A stretch of 64,000 nt of DNA. Origin: Roseibium salinum. GTDB lineage: Bacteria > Pseudomonadota > Alphaproteobacteria > Rhizobiales > Stappiaceae. The DNA is taken from assembly GCF_026240905.1 (NCBI RefSeq), contig NZ_JAPEVI010000002.1, positions 62,001-126,000 on the forward strand, given 5' to 3'. This document shows positions 40,773 through 50,422 of this stretch, piece after piece; within the stretch, counting starts at the first letter, position 1, and every line of letters begins with the position of its first letter. Position numbers and translations under genes: made by a program. Under the pieces are notes generated by a model. It was not told the origin of the DNA and ran no database searches. It worked only from the letters and a program-made list of their open reading frames with translations.

Positions 40773-43516
40773 TGACCAGTCTCCGTGTTCATCTGGAGAA
40801 GGCGCAGGCTGGCCTGCGCTTCGGGATTGCCTGCTTCCGCGGCGCGGCGCAACCAATGTCGGGACTCTTCGACCGACGGCTCCACTGCCGCCCCCAGGGC
40901 GTAGGCCTGGGAAAGTTGCAGCATGGCGTGTGAATGCCCCTGCTCGGCAGCCGCCTGCAGCAAGTCCGCGTATTCCTGCAAGTCCTCCGTCCCCGTTGCC
41001 GCGTCGCGCACTCGTTGCGCCAGGGCAAACTGGGCTTTGGGCTCGCCGGCTTCTGCGGCCCTGCGCAGCGCGGCCGTGGTGTCGGTTTGTTGTTCCACAA
41101 GACTCTGTACTTCGGGTTTGGCAAATCTAAGCTGATTCAACGCAGCCGAGACCATGTCGTTCCGTTTTCCCTCGATCAGATCCACATAGAAGGTTGCCAG
41201 GGTCCGGTCGTCGAAGCTGATGCCGTTGTCCTCGGTTCGGTGGAGAGACAGCAGGCGCATCGCGGCGGGGCCATGCCCGGCCGTGCGGCCGCGATCAAGC
41301 AGTTCGAGCGCCTGTTCCACCGCGGCTTCGCCGCCAACCTCCAGATAGGTGTCGGCGACCAGCACATAGGTCCAGCCTTCCTCTGCCAGCGCCTCTGCCA
41401 CGCCGAGCCAGTGCACGGCTTCCTCGTGCTGGCCGAGCGCGTTAAGCGCTTCGGCCATGGTGACCGACTCATCCACATGACAGTTGAGCGCGGCCCGGAA
41501 CCGGTTGAGGTAGTCCTCACGGGCTGCCTCATCGACGAACGGCAGCGCAAAGGTGATTGCATCGGCATCGCCGTTCTTCTCGATAACCTCGCGATAGCGC
41601 TCCCAGATCGCACGGCGTACCTCCGGTCCGCCGTCCTCGAGCCGGACAAGCGACCGAAGTCCGATCCCCTTGCCCTGAGCGGCGAGACGTTCGGCCAATT
41701 TCCGGCGCGTTTCCGGATCGGCATCCGCTCTCTCCAGCGCCCGCAGAAGGTGGAACGCGGCGTTCGGTTCGCCTGCCTCCATCGCCTGGCGCAGCTGCTC
41801 AAATCCTTTCTCGCGCTCCTCGGGCGTGGCGGCAAGCTTCAGCGTGTTGCGGGCGATCCGGGTCAGCGGCTCGCCGTCCAACCTCGTCGCCCGGTCGATC
41901 AGGAGATCGAGGCGCCCCTGCACGGCATCGCTTTTCCGCGCCATGCGCGCATAAAGCGCAACCGCACGGGACCGGCCCACAATCGCCTGCGACTGCAGCT
42001 CGGCGGCAAGTTGCGGGTCGGCTTCGGCAAGCACTTCGCGCAACTGTTCAGGCTCCGCCTCGAACGTGAGATTGCCGACGTTCTCCTGCAGTCCCTTCCA
42101 GTAGGCGGCACGCTGCGGGTAAGGCCCTTCCGGGGCACGGCACATCCAGGCATGCTCAAGCTTTTCCATCACACCACTGTTGCCGTGGATTGATGCAAGC
42201 CGCTGCAGACGACTGATGAGGTCGAGAAAGGCCTGCGGGTCGTCGGCGTGGCGAAATCCGATCTCGGCGAGCCGCAATGCCGCCGACAGATGGTCGGGTT
42301 CGACTTCGAGTGCACGCTGGAGCAGCTCCACGGCCTTTTCCTCGCCGGCCCATCGTCCCTCCGAGGCCAGCGTCAGATCCGCCAGTTTGGCCAGCGCCCA
42401 GGCTTCCGGACCGAATTCTTCGGTCAGGCGCCCAAGCGTATCCATCAGCCTCGCTCGGGCTTCCGGGTCGTCATCCGCCTGCCTTTCGATAAGGCTTGCC
42501 AGTCTGACCAGACCGGCACGCTCGCCATTGTCAGCCGCCTTCGCATAGAGCTCTTCGGCGCGCGAAAAATCCCGCGGCAGCAGCGCACCATGCTCATACA
42601 GCTTGCCGAGTTCGACCTGGGCATATGCCAGACCGCCTTCGGCCGCCTGCCTGAGATATTCGACGAGAACGGAGTTGTCCTTTTCGAAGCCATCCGCCTC
42701 CAGATGCAGTTTCGCCAGATCCCACGCAGCATTGAAGTCGCCGAGATCTGCGGCCAGACGGTACCAGCGCGCGGCCAGCTGCGGGTTGCGGGCAACCAGC
42801 CCACCTCGGGCGAACTCGTGGGCGATCCGGCTCATGCGGTCGCAGATCCGCTCATCCAGCTGGCCCACCAGGCTACCGAAGGCGAGCGTCACGGCCAGTT
42901 CGGGCTCGATCTGCCAGTTCGGCACCTTTTCACCTTCAGCAGTCATTTCGGCGAGCCGCAAGAGTGCCTCCGCGTGCCCGGCATAGGCGGCGGCGGCGAG
43001 CAGTTCGAGCCCCTGTGCCTCGTCGCGTTCGGCGGCAATGCCGTCGAGCAGCAGTTCGGCGGCGGTGTGTTGGGCACGGCGCGATCCGCCGGCGCCAACC
43101 AGGCGTTCGACCAGAGCCTCTTCGCGCACCGTTTTGGTCTGTCCTGCTGCGATCAGCAGCTCGATGCGGTCGAGCAAACGGTCCTCGGGACCGTAGGACG
43201 GATCACGCTGCTGCAGCAGGTCATACGCCGTTGAGACCGTGTCGAACCACCGTTCGGCATCGATCGACCGCAAGAGCCGCAGGTCCCGCCGAATCAGCGC
43301 GGTGGAGCGGTCGTCGAGCTGTTTGCCGCTCCAGTCCTGCCAGCGTGCGATCAGTTCATGCCGCGGGGGTCGCGGCTCGCAAATGGCGCGCCTTGGAATA
43401 TCGGGCGGTTCGAATGTCACCTCGAGTGGTGCGGCGCGCGCCGGAGCCGGCAGCGACACCGCGAGAGCCAATACCGCCGAAACCACGGCGGAACGGTATG
43501 CAAGGGGTAGTCTCAT
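40769..43516 (-). CDS. algK: Large Sel1/TPR-repeat periplasmic protein, AlgK-like
   Basis: A 915-residue protein with a signal peptide (about residues 1-28) and Sel1-like repeats from about residue 120 to the end (A-A-A-Y-A-G-H-A-E-A-L-L-R-L-A, A-A-E-G-G-L-A-Y-A-Q-V-E-L-G-K-L-Y, A-A-E-A-G-N-P-E-A-Q-A-S-L near the C-terminus). Pseudomonas AlgK (about 475 residues) is a Sel1 outer-membrane lipoprotein that guides polymer to the AlgE porin. This protein is about twice as long and I see no lipobox at the signal peptide end. ATG 43516 has GGAAGGAG upstream. It is the likely scaffold for the polymer-secretion complex here. Confidence 0.68.
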   Translation of the reverse strand: MRLPLAYRSAVVSAVLALAVSLPAPARAAPLEVTFEPPDIPRRAICEPRPPRHELIARWQDWSGKQLDDRSTALIRRDLRLLRSIDAERWFDTVSTAYDLLQQRDPSYGPEDRLLDRIELLIAAGQTKTVREEALVERLVGAGGSRRAQHTAAELLLDGIAAERDEAQGLELLAAAAYAGHAEALLRLAEMTAEGEKVPNWQIEPELAVTLAFGSLVGQLDERICDRMSRIAHEFARGGLVARNPQLAARWYRLAADLGDFNAAWDLAKLHLEADGFEKDNSVLVEYLRQAAEGGLAYAQVELGKLYEHGALLPRDFSRAEELYAKAADNGERAGLVRLASLIERQADDDPEARARLMDTLGRLTEEFGPEAWALAKLADLTLASEGRWAGEEKAVELLQRALEVEPDHLSAALRLAEIGFRHADDPQAFLDLISRLQRLASIHGNSGVMEKLEHAWMCRAPEGPYPQRAAYWKGLQENVGNLTFEAEPEQLREVLAEADPQLAAELQSQAIVGRSRAVALYARMARKSDAVQGRLDLLIDRATRLDGEPLTRIARNTLKLAATPEEREKGFEQLRQAMEAGEPNAAFHLLRALERADADPETRRKLAERLAAQGKGIGLRSLVRLEDGGPEVRRAIWERYREVIEKNGDADAITFALPFVDEAAREDYLNRFRAALNCHVDESVTMAEALNALGQHEEAVHWLGVAEALAEEGWTYVLVADTYLEVGGEAAVEQALELLDRGRTAGHGPAAMRLLSLHRTEDNGISFDDRTLATFYVDLIEGKRNDMVSAALNQLRFAKPEVQSLVEQQTDTTAALRRAAEAGEPKAQFALAQRVRDAATGTEDLQEYADLLQAAAEQGHSHAMLQLSQAYALGAAVEPSVEESRHWLRRAAEAGNPEAQASLRLLQMNTETGQ

Positions 43517-43548
43517 AATCCGCGCGCTCCTTCCCAATTCAGTGGCCG

Positions 43549-44178
43549 TCACTGGGCATAGGTGCTTGTGACGGCGCTTGCCCGATAGGCATCGCCATCG
43601 GAGCGAAGTACCAGGCTTGTCGCAGTTCCGCGGCGCAATTCGACAGCCTCCGTACTGCCGAGTTCGCCCTCGCCGTTGCGAATGACGAAGTCGAGCGTCA
43701 TCGGAGCCTGAAGTGCCACCGAAGCGGTTTTCAAGGGACCGACGCCTTCGAGAGCGACGGCTTCCGCCTCGGGCACGTAAACCTCAACCCCGTCAAGGTC
43801 TGTCAGATTGTAAAAGACAAGATCGGCATTGGCGGGCGAGTCGGTGATCTCGTCGCTCATGAGCTCACCCTGGTCACCGGCAGCAACATACGTGTAGTGC
43901 GCGTTAGCGCCCGGTTGCACTGAAATCGTGCGCCCCGCGATGCGCAGCTCGACCTCGCCGGGCGAGACTTCGTAATAGCGCGTGAGACCGGCTTCGCCGG
44001 CCTCGGCCGCGTTGCCGTCGATCTCCGTCTCCGTTCCGGCATCGGTCAGGATCCGCAGGTACGATGCGTCTGGAGCCGACGGTTCGGGATAGAGCGCGTC
44101 GTCCTGCGCCATGGCGGTTCCGCCCAGGGCCGCGACTACGGCCAAAGTTGCGAGCAGTCTATTCAACGGTGCGGTCAT
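43549..44178 (-). CDS. algF: AlgF-like alginate O-acetylation adaptor
   Basis: A 209-residue periplasmic protein with a signal peptide (to about residue 24, A-M-A-Q) followed by the AlgF opening L-Y-P-E-P-S-A-P-D-A-S-Y-L-R and a beta-rich body with N-L-T-D near residue 125. AlgF works with AlgI, AlgJ and AlgX in adding acetyl groups to the polymer in the periplasm. Its ATG overlaps the stop of the AlgX gene (ATGA), and 32 bases separate it from the AlgK-like gene downstream. Confidence 0.78.
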   Translation of the reverse strand: MTAPLNRLLATLAVVAALGGTAMAQDDALYPEPSAPDASYLRILTDAGTETEIDGNAAEAGEAGLTRYYEVSPGEVELRIAGRTISVQPGANAHYTYVAAGDQGELMSDEITDSPANADLVFYNLTDLDGVEVYVPEAEAVALEGVGPLKTASVALQAPMTLDFVIRNGEGELGSTEAVELRRGTATSLVLRSDGDAYRASAVTSTYAQ

Positions 44179-45509
44179 CCTTCAGTCTCCTCTGTCGAGC
44201 ATACGGCCACGGCGGCGGCGTCGGCGACGCTGCGGTCGAAGCGGATGCGGATTTCGCTCAGGTCCTCCTGCCAGAAGGGGCGGACCGACTGGTAGAATCG
44301 TTCGGTGGGATCCGCGCGAACCGGGCGATTGATCGAAGTCCCATGGGACAACCCGGCCTCGTCGACGAAGGTAATCTCGACGCTTCGCGCGCGCGCGCCG
44401 CCGGTCGTCACCCGTATGAAGTCGCGTGCGCCGGGAACGTTCCCCGAGAGCGAAGCAGTGAAACGCACGTCACCGTCACGGCTGGTCGGCAGCGGCCGGC
44501 AGTCGTCCCACGCCGAGGCAATCAGTTCCTCGAGCGGCTGTCCGCCGAATTCACCGAGATTGTTGTAGATCGGGTTCTCCCAAACCAGAAAAGCCGGCGG
44601 GTTTTCGTGAAACTCTTCCGACAGCAGGTAGGCGCTGATGGCGCCGTACTGGTTGCCGCCGGCAATCGAGTAATTGGCGTAATCCAGACCGGTCGCCTGG
44701 CCAATGAAACCGGCAAAGTTGGGTTCCTTCAGGTCCGACATCGAAGTCCCGGTAATCGCTATGACCGGACCGCCGGACTCCTTGGCGAAAATCCCGCCGG
44801 AGGCGCTGCGTTTTTCCGGTGAGGTCGTGAACATGACGGTTCGGGCTTCCGGAACCGACTTCCGGCAATAGCCCTGGATAATGCGGCGCAACTGCGAAGG
44901 CAGCGTTTTCCAGCCGACGCGCTCGGTCACATATTCCAGGGACGGGAAATCGCCGAAATCGGGGTGCTTCCGGATCAGGTCGCCAACCGCGTCGGCAACA
45001 GCCCGGGCTCCTGTCGAAGTCCAATGGAAGTCGGTGGGAATGAATGCCGGCTCCTCGCCTTCAACCTCCTGCAGCACTGTCTGCGCGTCCACCGTCGTCA
45101 CGCCGGCCTCCCGGAGGCGCTCGACGAAGTCGACATAGGTCCTGCGCGCAATTTCCGGATCGTGACCCCATGCGGCCGCGGATTCCGGCAGGTGTTCGGG
45201 CATCGCCTGGCTCTTGGTCGGAACCGGAACGTAGATCAGGGTAACCCCGCGCGCCTCCAGCGCACGTGACAGCTGGCCCACGAGGTCGGCGGTTTGCTCC
45301 GAGAGCGGATGGTTCATGCGCATGTCGTGCTCGAGCCGGAAGAACACGCCGTCCCGGCCCTCCACGACCGCCGGCTCGGCGAGATGAAGATTGTGGCAGT
45401 CATAAGCGGAACCGGCGTCGGAAGGGCCGGATCCTTCCTGCGCCGCAACCGTCGTTGCCGGTATTGCTGCGAGCAAGACCGACGCCGCAAGCCCGATCGA
45501 TAACCTCAT
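44175..45509 (-). CDS. algX: AlgX-like alginate O-acetyltransferase (SGNH)
   Basis: A 444-residue periplasmic protein with signal peptide (residues 1-23), an SGNH-like domain (residues about 35-310) carrying D-F-H-W (catalytic Asp-x-His, about residue 160) and G-T-S-M-S (catalytic Ser region, about residue 252), and a C-terminal beta-domain (residues about 330-440) like the carbohydrate-binding module of AlgX. AlgX transfers acetyl groups to the polymer. The ATG overlaps the stop of the upstream TPR gene as ATGA. Confidence 0.8.
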   Translation of the reverse strand: MRLSIGLAASVLLAAIPATTVAAQEGSGPSDAGSAYDCHNLHLAEPAVVEGRDGVFFRLEHDMRMNHPLSEQTADLVGQLSRALEARGVTLIYVPVPTKSQAMPEHLPESAAAWGHDPEIARRTYVDFVERLREAGVTTVDAQTVLQEVEGEEPAFIPTDFHWTSTGARAVADAVGDLIRKHPDFGDFPSLEYVTERVGWKTLPSQLRRIIQGYCRKSVPEARTVMFTTSPEKRSASGGIFAKESGGPVIAITGTSMSDLKEPNFAGFIGQATGLDYANYSIAGGNQYGAISAYLLSEEFHENPPAFLVWENPIYNNLGEFGGQPLEELIASAWDDCRPLPTSRDGDVRFTASLSGNVPGARDFIRVTTGGARARSVEITFVDEAGLSHGTSINRPVRADPTERFYQSVRPFWQEDLSEIRIRFDRSVADAAAVAVCSTEETEG

Positions 45510-46348
45510 TGCTCTGCCTCCGTTTGTTGGTTGGTTGCCTCGGCAATGGCGTTCTTCTCCTCTTCGGTCGGCTCGACGGCCTCGCCCAGCGCAAACAGAC
45601 CGGGACGCTGGTCGAGCATGCGCTGCAGATTGCTGGCAGCCGTGCGCAAACCCAGGTCGTCCGCTTCCATGACCGTCGCCAGCAGCGCGGCGACGCGGGC
45701 CTTGTCGACCTCCTCGCCCGCGTTGCCTGACAGCGCGTTCAGCGCCAGTTGCATGGCCGCGTTGGGATCGCCGGCAGCCGCGAGATCGACACGGAACTGC
45801 CGGACCCGGTCGGGCTGGAATCCGAACGGGTGCCCGGTGGAATACAACTTCAGCAGACCGTCGGCTGCGTCCCGATCGCCGGACATCGCCAGCGCCCGCA
45901 AAGAGTTCTCAAGATGCGTCAGGCGCCGTTCGGAGAACTCCACGTCCCGGCGTTCGAGGATCTTCAGGAGCGGTCCCACGGCATAGTCACGGCCCGTATA
46001 GGCCGCGGAGGCATAGTAGAGCGCAGCGGCCGAAAGAACGTCCGGATCGCCGAGTTCGACCAGTCTGTTTGCGTAGCGGAAGGCGGCCAGGCCGTCGCCA
46101 TGATCGGCCAGGGCGCGCATTTGGTCATAACTGATCCGCTGTCCCGCCAGCATGCGCTTGCGGGCACGCTGCAACTCCCAGGTGGGCAGATCACGCGTTC
46201 TGGTGATGCGCTTGTCGAGAACCGGCACGATGAGGCTCTGCTGTGGCAATGGAAGTTCGGCGAACCGGTTCGGGCCGGCGAGGCCCGGCACCGTCCAACC
46301 GGCGGCGATGAGCGCTAACGCAACGGTGAATACACGGAATTCAGGCAT
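45506..46348 (-). CDS. Periplasmic TPR/Sel1-like helical repeat protein
   Basis: A 280-residue protein with a signal peptide (to about residue 24) and helical repeats of the type A-L-A-D-H-G-D-G-L-A-A-F-R-Y-A and A-A-A-G-D-P-N-A-A-M-Q-L-A. It sits between the AlgJ- and AlgX-like genes, so it probably belongs to the acetylation or export complex. Pseudomonas clusters have no equivalent at this place. GGAGG precedes ATG 46348, which overlaps the end of algJ by 8 bases. The longer upstream frame is only an overlap with algJ. Confidence 0.6.
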   Translation of the reverse strand: MPEFRVFTVALALIAAGWTVPGLAGPNRFAELPLPQQSLIVPVLDKRITRTRDLPTWELQRARKRMLAGQRISYDQMRALADHGDGLAAFRYANRLVELGDPDVLSAAALYYASAAYTGRDYAVGPLLKILERRDVEFSERRLTHLENSLRALAMSGDRDAADGLLKLYSTGHPFGFQPDRVRQFRVDLAAAGDPNAAMQLALNALSGNAGEEVDKARVAALLATVMEADDLGLRTAASNLQRMLDQRPGLFALGEAVEPTEEEKNAIAEATNQQTEAEQ

Positions 46349-47444
46349 CGATGCCTCCGGGATCTGGAGAGGTGAGGGGGTCTGGATCGGGCCAGATATT
46401 GGGGTCGGCGAGATAGCGGACCGGAAATTCCCACAGGATGCGGTCCGGTGCCGCTCCCCCGGCAGCAAGTTCCTCCAGGAAGTCCGCCATCGGGCGCAGG
46501 GGGCCCTGACCTTCCTGGGCGAGATTGAGGACGTCGCGCTCCAGACTGAGCTTGAGCGCCGGCACGAAGCTCCACCGGTCGTCGGCGCTATAGCTGGTTC
46601 CGACAAGAACCGTATCGAAGTTCGTGGTGTCCGCCGCGAAAATCCCGCCCTTCGGTCCGTCGGCAAGTTCGGCGACGAAGGGCGCTACACGCTCCGGTCC
46701 CAGCCCGATCGTCGGCGCAAGGCTTTCGGAGGTGACAAAGGTGACGAGGTCTCCCAGGCGCTCCTCGGGAACGGCCGGCCGCGCGACGAACCTGTCGGTT
46801 CCCTCTTCGATAAGGCCCGAAGCGGCGACGGCCGCAGCAACGGCGGAGGCGCCGGCGGGCGTCCAGTGGGTATCGCGCGCCAGAAAGATCTGGCCGTTGC
46901 GCGCTTCTTTGCGCAGCGCCGGGCGCGTGTCGACGCTCGCCACCCCGGCGCGGGCAAGCGCTTCGCGGAAGCGCTGATACTGCTCCTCCATGGCCGGCCC
47001 GGCATAGGCGGGCGCGCCGCGGTCGCGGTAAATGTCCGCCTTGGCGGGAACCGGTATGACGACAAGGTCGGTGCCGTCTGAGGCAAGCTCCGCACGTGCC
47101 GCGGCGGCCCAGGATGCGACCCGGTCGATCTCGGCCTGCTCGGCCGCCACCATCTCCTCGTCCGTGAACAGCCAGCCGTCGTCACCGACCGTGACGCCGG
47201 CCCTGCCTTCACCCAGCGCCAGATAGCGTCCGGCACCCAGCCAGGCGATGGCGGGCTTCCGGTGCGGGATGGCGCGGCTGTACAGGTCGCTGAAGCTTGC
47301 GGCGGCTTCACCGGTAATCAGGTCGCCGGAAACATCCTTCAGCCGGTCGAGATTGCCACCGAAGACCGCAAGGTTCAGGTAGAGCGCATAGGCGAGGAAC
47401 CCGACCGGAAGCAAAAAGCGGAAATATCTCAGAAATCTCTGCAT
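46341..47444 (-). CDS. algJ: AlgJ-like alginate O-acetyltransferase (SGNH, membrane-anchored)
   Basis: A 367-residue protein with an N-terminal hydrophobic anchor (residues about 8-27) and an SGNH-like periplasmic domain carrying G-D-D-G-W-L-F (about residue 87), D-T-H-W (about residue 190) and G-T-S-Y-S (about residue 273). AlgJ passes acetyl groups from AlgI to the polymer or to AlgX. AGGGGA lies upstream of ATG 47444, 12 bases after the AlgI stop. A longer upstream frame would overlap algI and lacks AlgJ features. Confidence 0.8.
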   Translation of the reverse strand: MQRFLRYFRFLLPVGFLAYALYLNLAVFGGNLDRLKDVSGDLITGEAAASFSDLYSRAIPHRKPAIAWLGAGRYLALGEGRAGVTVGDDGWLFTDEEMVAAEQAEIDRVASWAAAARAELASDGTDLVVIPVPAKADIYRDRGAPAYAGPAMEEQYQRFREALARAGVASVDTRPALRKEARNGQIFLARDTHWTPAGASAVAAAVAASGLIEEGTDRFVARPAVPEERLGDLVTFVTSESLAPTIGLGPERVAPFVAELADGPKGGIFAADTTNFDTVLVGTSYSADDRWSFVPALKLSLERDVLNLAQEGQGPLRPMADFLEELAAGGAAPDRILWEFPVRYLADPNIWPDPDPLTSPDPGGIDA

Positions 47445-47455
47445 CTTACGGTCCC

Positions 47456-48871
47456 CTAGAACTGGAAATAGAGAAACGGAGAAAAGCTCTGCTCGGCGAG
47501 GCGGAGCGCCGCGAGAAGGGCGAGGCCGCCGACCAGCACGGTGGGAACGACGGTGTCGAGCACGCCCACAGGACCATCGGGCGCGGGCGTCAGCCGGGTA
47601 CCGGCGAAGCGCCTGATCGTCGGCGTGAGGGCGGCAACCGCAATCGCCAGCACCAGGGCCATCAGGCTCTCCGCCGGCAACGCGAGCGCCGTCTGCGGCG
47701 CCAGGGCAACGTCGTTCAGCCCTGCCATGCCGGCAAACACGCCGACGGCGGTTGCAACGTCCGGCGCCCGGAAGACCACCCAGCCGGCGAGGACGATCAG
47801 CAGCGTGCGAACGAGCGCGCCGATCCCCAGGTCCCTTGCCGCAAATCCCGTCGCCCGCTCGTAAGCGAGCCACAGGCCATGCCAGAAGCCCCAGATGACG
47901 AACGTCCAGGCTGCGCCGTGCCAGAGGCCGCCGAGCACCATGACCGCCATCAGGTTCACGTAGGTCCGGCGCCGGCTGACCCGGTTGCCGCCAAGCGGGA
48001 TATAGAGATAGTCGCGCAGCCAGACCGACAAGCTGATATGCCAGCGCCGCCAGAACTCGGTGATCGAGCGCGAAATATAAGGTGCGTCGAAATTCTCCTG
48101 GAATCGGAAGCCGAGCATCATTCCGAGCCCGATTGCCATGTCCGAATAGCCGGAGAAGTCGAAATAGAGCTGCAGCGCATAGGCGACGGCGCCGAGCCAG
48201 GCAAGCGCCATCGACGGATCGGGCGACGTAAAGGCGAGGTCGGCGATCGGCGCGACCGCGTCGGCCAGCAGCACCTTTTTGGCAAGGCCGACGAAGAACC
48301 GCATCGTGCCGGCCGTAAACATGTCCGCGGAATGGGTGCGATGCTGGAACTGCGGCGCAAGATCCTTGTAGCGCAGGATCGGACCGGCGATGAGCTGCGG
48401 GAACAGCGCGATGAAAGCGGCGAAGTCGATCAGGCGGACATCACCCGGCGCGTCGCCCCGATAGGTGTCGACGAGATAGCTGATCGACTGAAAGATATAG
48501 AACGAGATGCCGATCGGCAGCAGTATGCGCCAGTGGACGCCAAGACCTGCGGCATCGGTGCCCAGCACCGCAGCGAAGCTGTCGACGAAAAAGTCGAGAT
48601 ACTTGAAGGCGCCCAGTACCGACAGGCAGCCCGCCACCCCGATCCCGGTCCACAGACGAGGGCGGCGGCCGGCACGGATAAGGCGGCCCGTCAGCCACGT
48701 CCAGAGCGTCGTGAGGACGAGCAGTGCAAGAAAATCGACCCGCCACCAAGCATAGAAGGCATAGGATCCGAGCAGCAATATGAGCGAACGCCAGCGCTCC
48801 GGCGTCAGATAGTAAAGCGCCAGGAAGGCCGGCAGAAACAGGAACAGGAAGGCTTCGGAGGAAAAGACCAT
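47456..48871 (-). CDS. algI: AlgI-like MBOAT O-acyltransferase
   Basis: A 471-residue membrane protein with about eleven spans. The MBOAT features are present: Y-F-D-F-S-G-Y-S-D-M-A-I-G (about residue 235), W-R-R-W-H-I-S-L-S-x-W-L-R-D-Y (about residue 272), and G-G-L-W-H-G-A-A-W (about residue 311) with the catalytic His. AlgI moves acetyl groups across the inner membrane for polymer acetylation. The ATG at 48871 overlaps the stop of the AlgG-like gene (ATGA). Confidence 0.9.
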   Translation of the reverse strand: MVFSSEAFLFLFLPAFLALYYLTPERWRSLILLLGSYAFYAWWRVDFLALLVLTTLWTWLTGRLIRAGRRPRLWTGIGVAGCLSVLGAFKYLDFFVDSFAAVLGTDAAGLGVHWRILLPIGISFYIFQSISYLVDTYRGDAPGDVRLIDFAAFIALFPQLIAGPILRYKDLAPQFQHRTHSADMFTAGTMRFFVGLAKKVLLADAVAPIADLAFTSPDPSMALAWLGAVAYALQLYFDFSGYSDMAIGLGMMLGFRFQENFDAPYISRSITEFWRRWHISLSVWLRDYLYIPLGGNRVSRRRTYVNLMAVMVLGGLWHGAAWTFVIWGFWHGLWLAYERATGFAARDLGIGALVRTLLIVLAGWVVFRAPDVATAVGVFAGMAGLNDVALAPQTALALPAESLMALVLAIAVAALTPTIRRFAGTRLTPAPDGPVGVLDTVVPTVLVGGLALLAALRLAEQSFSPFLYFQF

Positions 48872-50421
48872 CAGTCACTCCCGCTTTCCTTGCATGCGGC
48901 GACCGCACGCAGGACACCATCGCTCGGCAGCGTCGGAACGGACCGGATCGCCACGTTTTCGACCATCAGGTGGGCGCCGGCCTCCTTGCGTGCCTGACGC
49001 AGGAGGCGCGGCGTGTGCGGAGCCAGCTCGCCGGCGACGATGCGCGGCAATTGCGCGCTCAGATCGTTGCCGGCCAGATGCAGCCTCGTTGTCGAGGCAG
49101 TGCGGATCCCGGAGCGGTTGCGGGCAAGCGCATTGTCGGCGATCAGCGCCGTGGTGCCGTCGAGCTGACGGGCGAGGGAAATGCCGGCGCCGCCGTTGCC
49201 GGTGACGGCATTGCCGGCGATGATCAGGCTGCCGACCTCCGACGCTGCGATCCCGTCGCCGCCGTTGTCGCGAATGAGATTGCCGGCCACGGCAACACAT
49301 GCTGCCCCTTGTGCCAGCTCGAGCCCTTTGCCTGACGATGCGGATATGACGTTGTCCCTCAATACGACCGCCATCGCGCTGTCGTCGATCCGGACGCCGT
49401 GTTCACGGGCGGACACGATGGCATTCGAACGGATCGTCACGTCACGCGAGGGACCGGCGAGACGTAGCGCGTGGCTGCCCCTGCCACCGTCGAACAGATT
49501 GCGCACGACGCGAACCCGGTTGGTGGTCTTGAGGCTCAGCGCCACCCCGCGTGAATCCACGAAGCTGTTTTCGTCGATGTGCAGACCATCGGCGCCGCGA
49601 ACGGTAACGCCGTGCAGGTCGGTGAAGGTGTTGCCTGTCAGTTCCGAAGCGCCGCGAGGCTGGAATATTCCGCCGGTCGCGATCGACAGTCCGGCCATCG
49701 CCGTGGCCCCTTCAAAGCCGAGGCCGGTGAGCCGGCTGCCGCGCATGACGACGCGCCCGGAAGCCGCGATGGCGACGAACGGACGGAAAACGTCCGGCCC
49801 GCTTCCGGTGGCGGTGATCGCCGCTCCTTCGGCGACCAGGTCCCCGAATGACAGCACGAACGCGCCGTGACGGCCATCGAGCAACAGTTCATCACCTGGC
49901 CCGAGGCTCAGGGTCGCGCCGCGCAGTACGATGACCGGCGAACGCACCTCGACCCCCTCTTCAGAGCGGGTGACGACCTCTTCCATCACGGTATCGCGCG
50001 TGAGGTCGAACAGCGTTTCCGGCGTCACCTTGCCGGACCTCACGTAGATCGCCCCCACACCCTCCGCGGGCTGCGCGGAAAGGACGGTTTCGTGGCCAGC
50101 CGGTCCGCTGCTCAAGGTGAGCTGGGTAAGGGCAAGCCGGACGTCGGAGGCCTGCAGCACAGGATCGGCACTGCGCGCGGGCGTGCCCGCAGCAGCAGCG
50201 GAGGCCGGTTCCGCTTCTTCGGAACGGACCAGCGGCGCCGGCGTACCGAGACCGTAGCTTGACAGGATCTCGGCACGTTCCCGCATGAGCGGGGCGACTT
50301 TGCCGGCGTCGCCGGCCTCGGCGGCCAGCGGAACCGCAAAAAGCAGCCCCGCGAGTGACCACCGGGTCAGACGGTGCGCCAGACCCGGCCGCGACTGAAT
50401 CCTTGCGCTAGAAACCATCAT
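48871..50421 (-). CDS. AlgG-like right-handed parallel beta-helix protein
   Basis: A 516-residue periplasmic protein with a signal peptide (residues about 19-37) and a beta-helix of about ten coils between residues 165 and 480 (repeating N-x-I/F, G-V-x-V, D-N-x-I). By position and fold it corresponds to AlgG, the mannuronan C5-epimerase and scaffold. The AlgG catalytic D-P-H-D motif is not found; the nearest coils read H-I-D-E-N and R-I-D-D-S. It may be a scaffold only, or have another specificity. One base separates it from the algA stop codon. Confidence 0.68.
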   Translation of the reverse strand: MMVSSARIQSRPGLAHRLTRWSLAGLLFAVPLAAEAGDAGKVAPLMRERAEILSSYGLGTPAPLVRSEEAEPASAAAAGTPARSADPVLQASDVRLALTQLTLSSGPAGHETVLSAQPAEGVGAIYVRSGKVTPETLFDLTRDTVMEEVVTRSEEGVEVRSPVIVLRGATLSLGPGDELLLDGRHGAFVLSFGDLVAEGAAITATGSGPDVFRPFVAIAASGRVVMRGSRLTGLGFEGATAMAGLSIATGGIFQPRGASELTGNTFTDLHGVTVRGADGLHIDENSFVDSRGVALSLKTTNRVRVVRNLFDGGRGSHALRLAGPSRDVTIRSNAIVSAREHGVRIDDSAMAVVLRDNVISASSGKGLELAQGAACVAVAGNLIRDNGGDGIAASEVGSLIIAGNAVTGNGGAGISLARQLDGTTALIADNALARNRSGIRTASTTRLHLAGNDLSAQLPRIVAGELAPHTPRLLRQARKEAGAHLMVENVAIRSVPTLPSDGVLRAVAACKESGSD

Positions 50422-50422
50422 G

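Noticed and set aside
36922..42193. Long + strand frames (about 36922-37863, 37870-38727 and 40934-42193) opposite the RTX, algL and algK-like genes.
   Set aside because: They are antisense shadows; the - strand genes have clear domains and ribosome binding sites.
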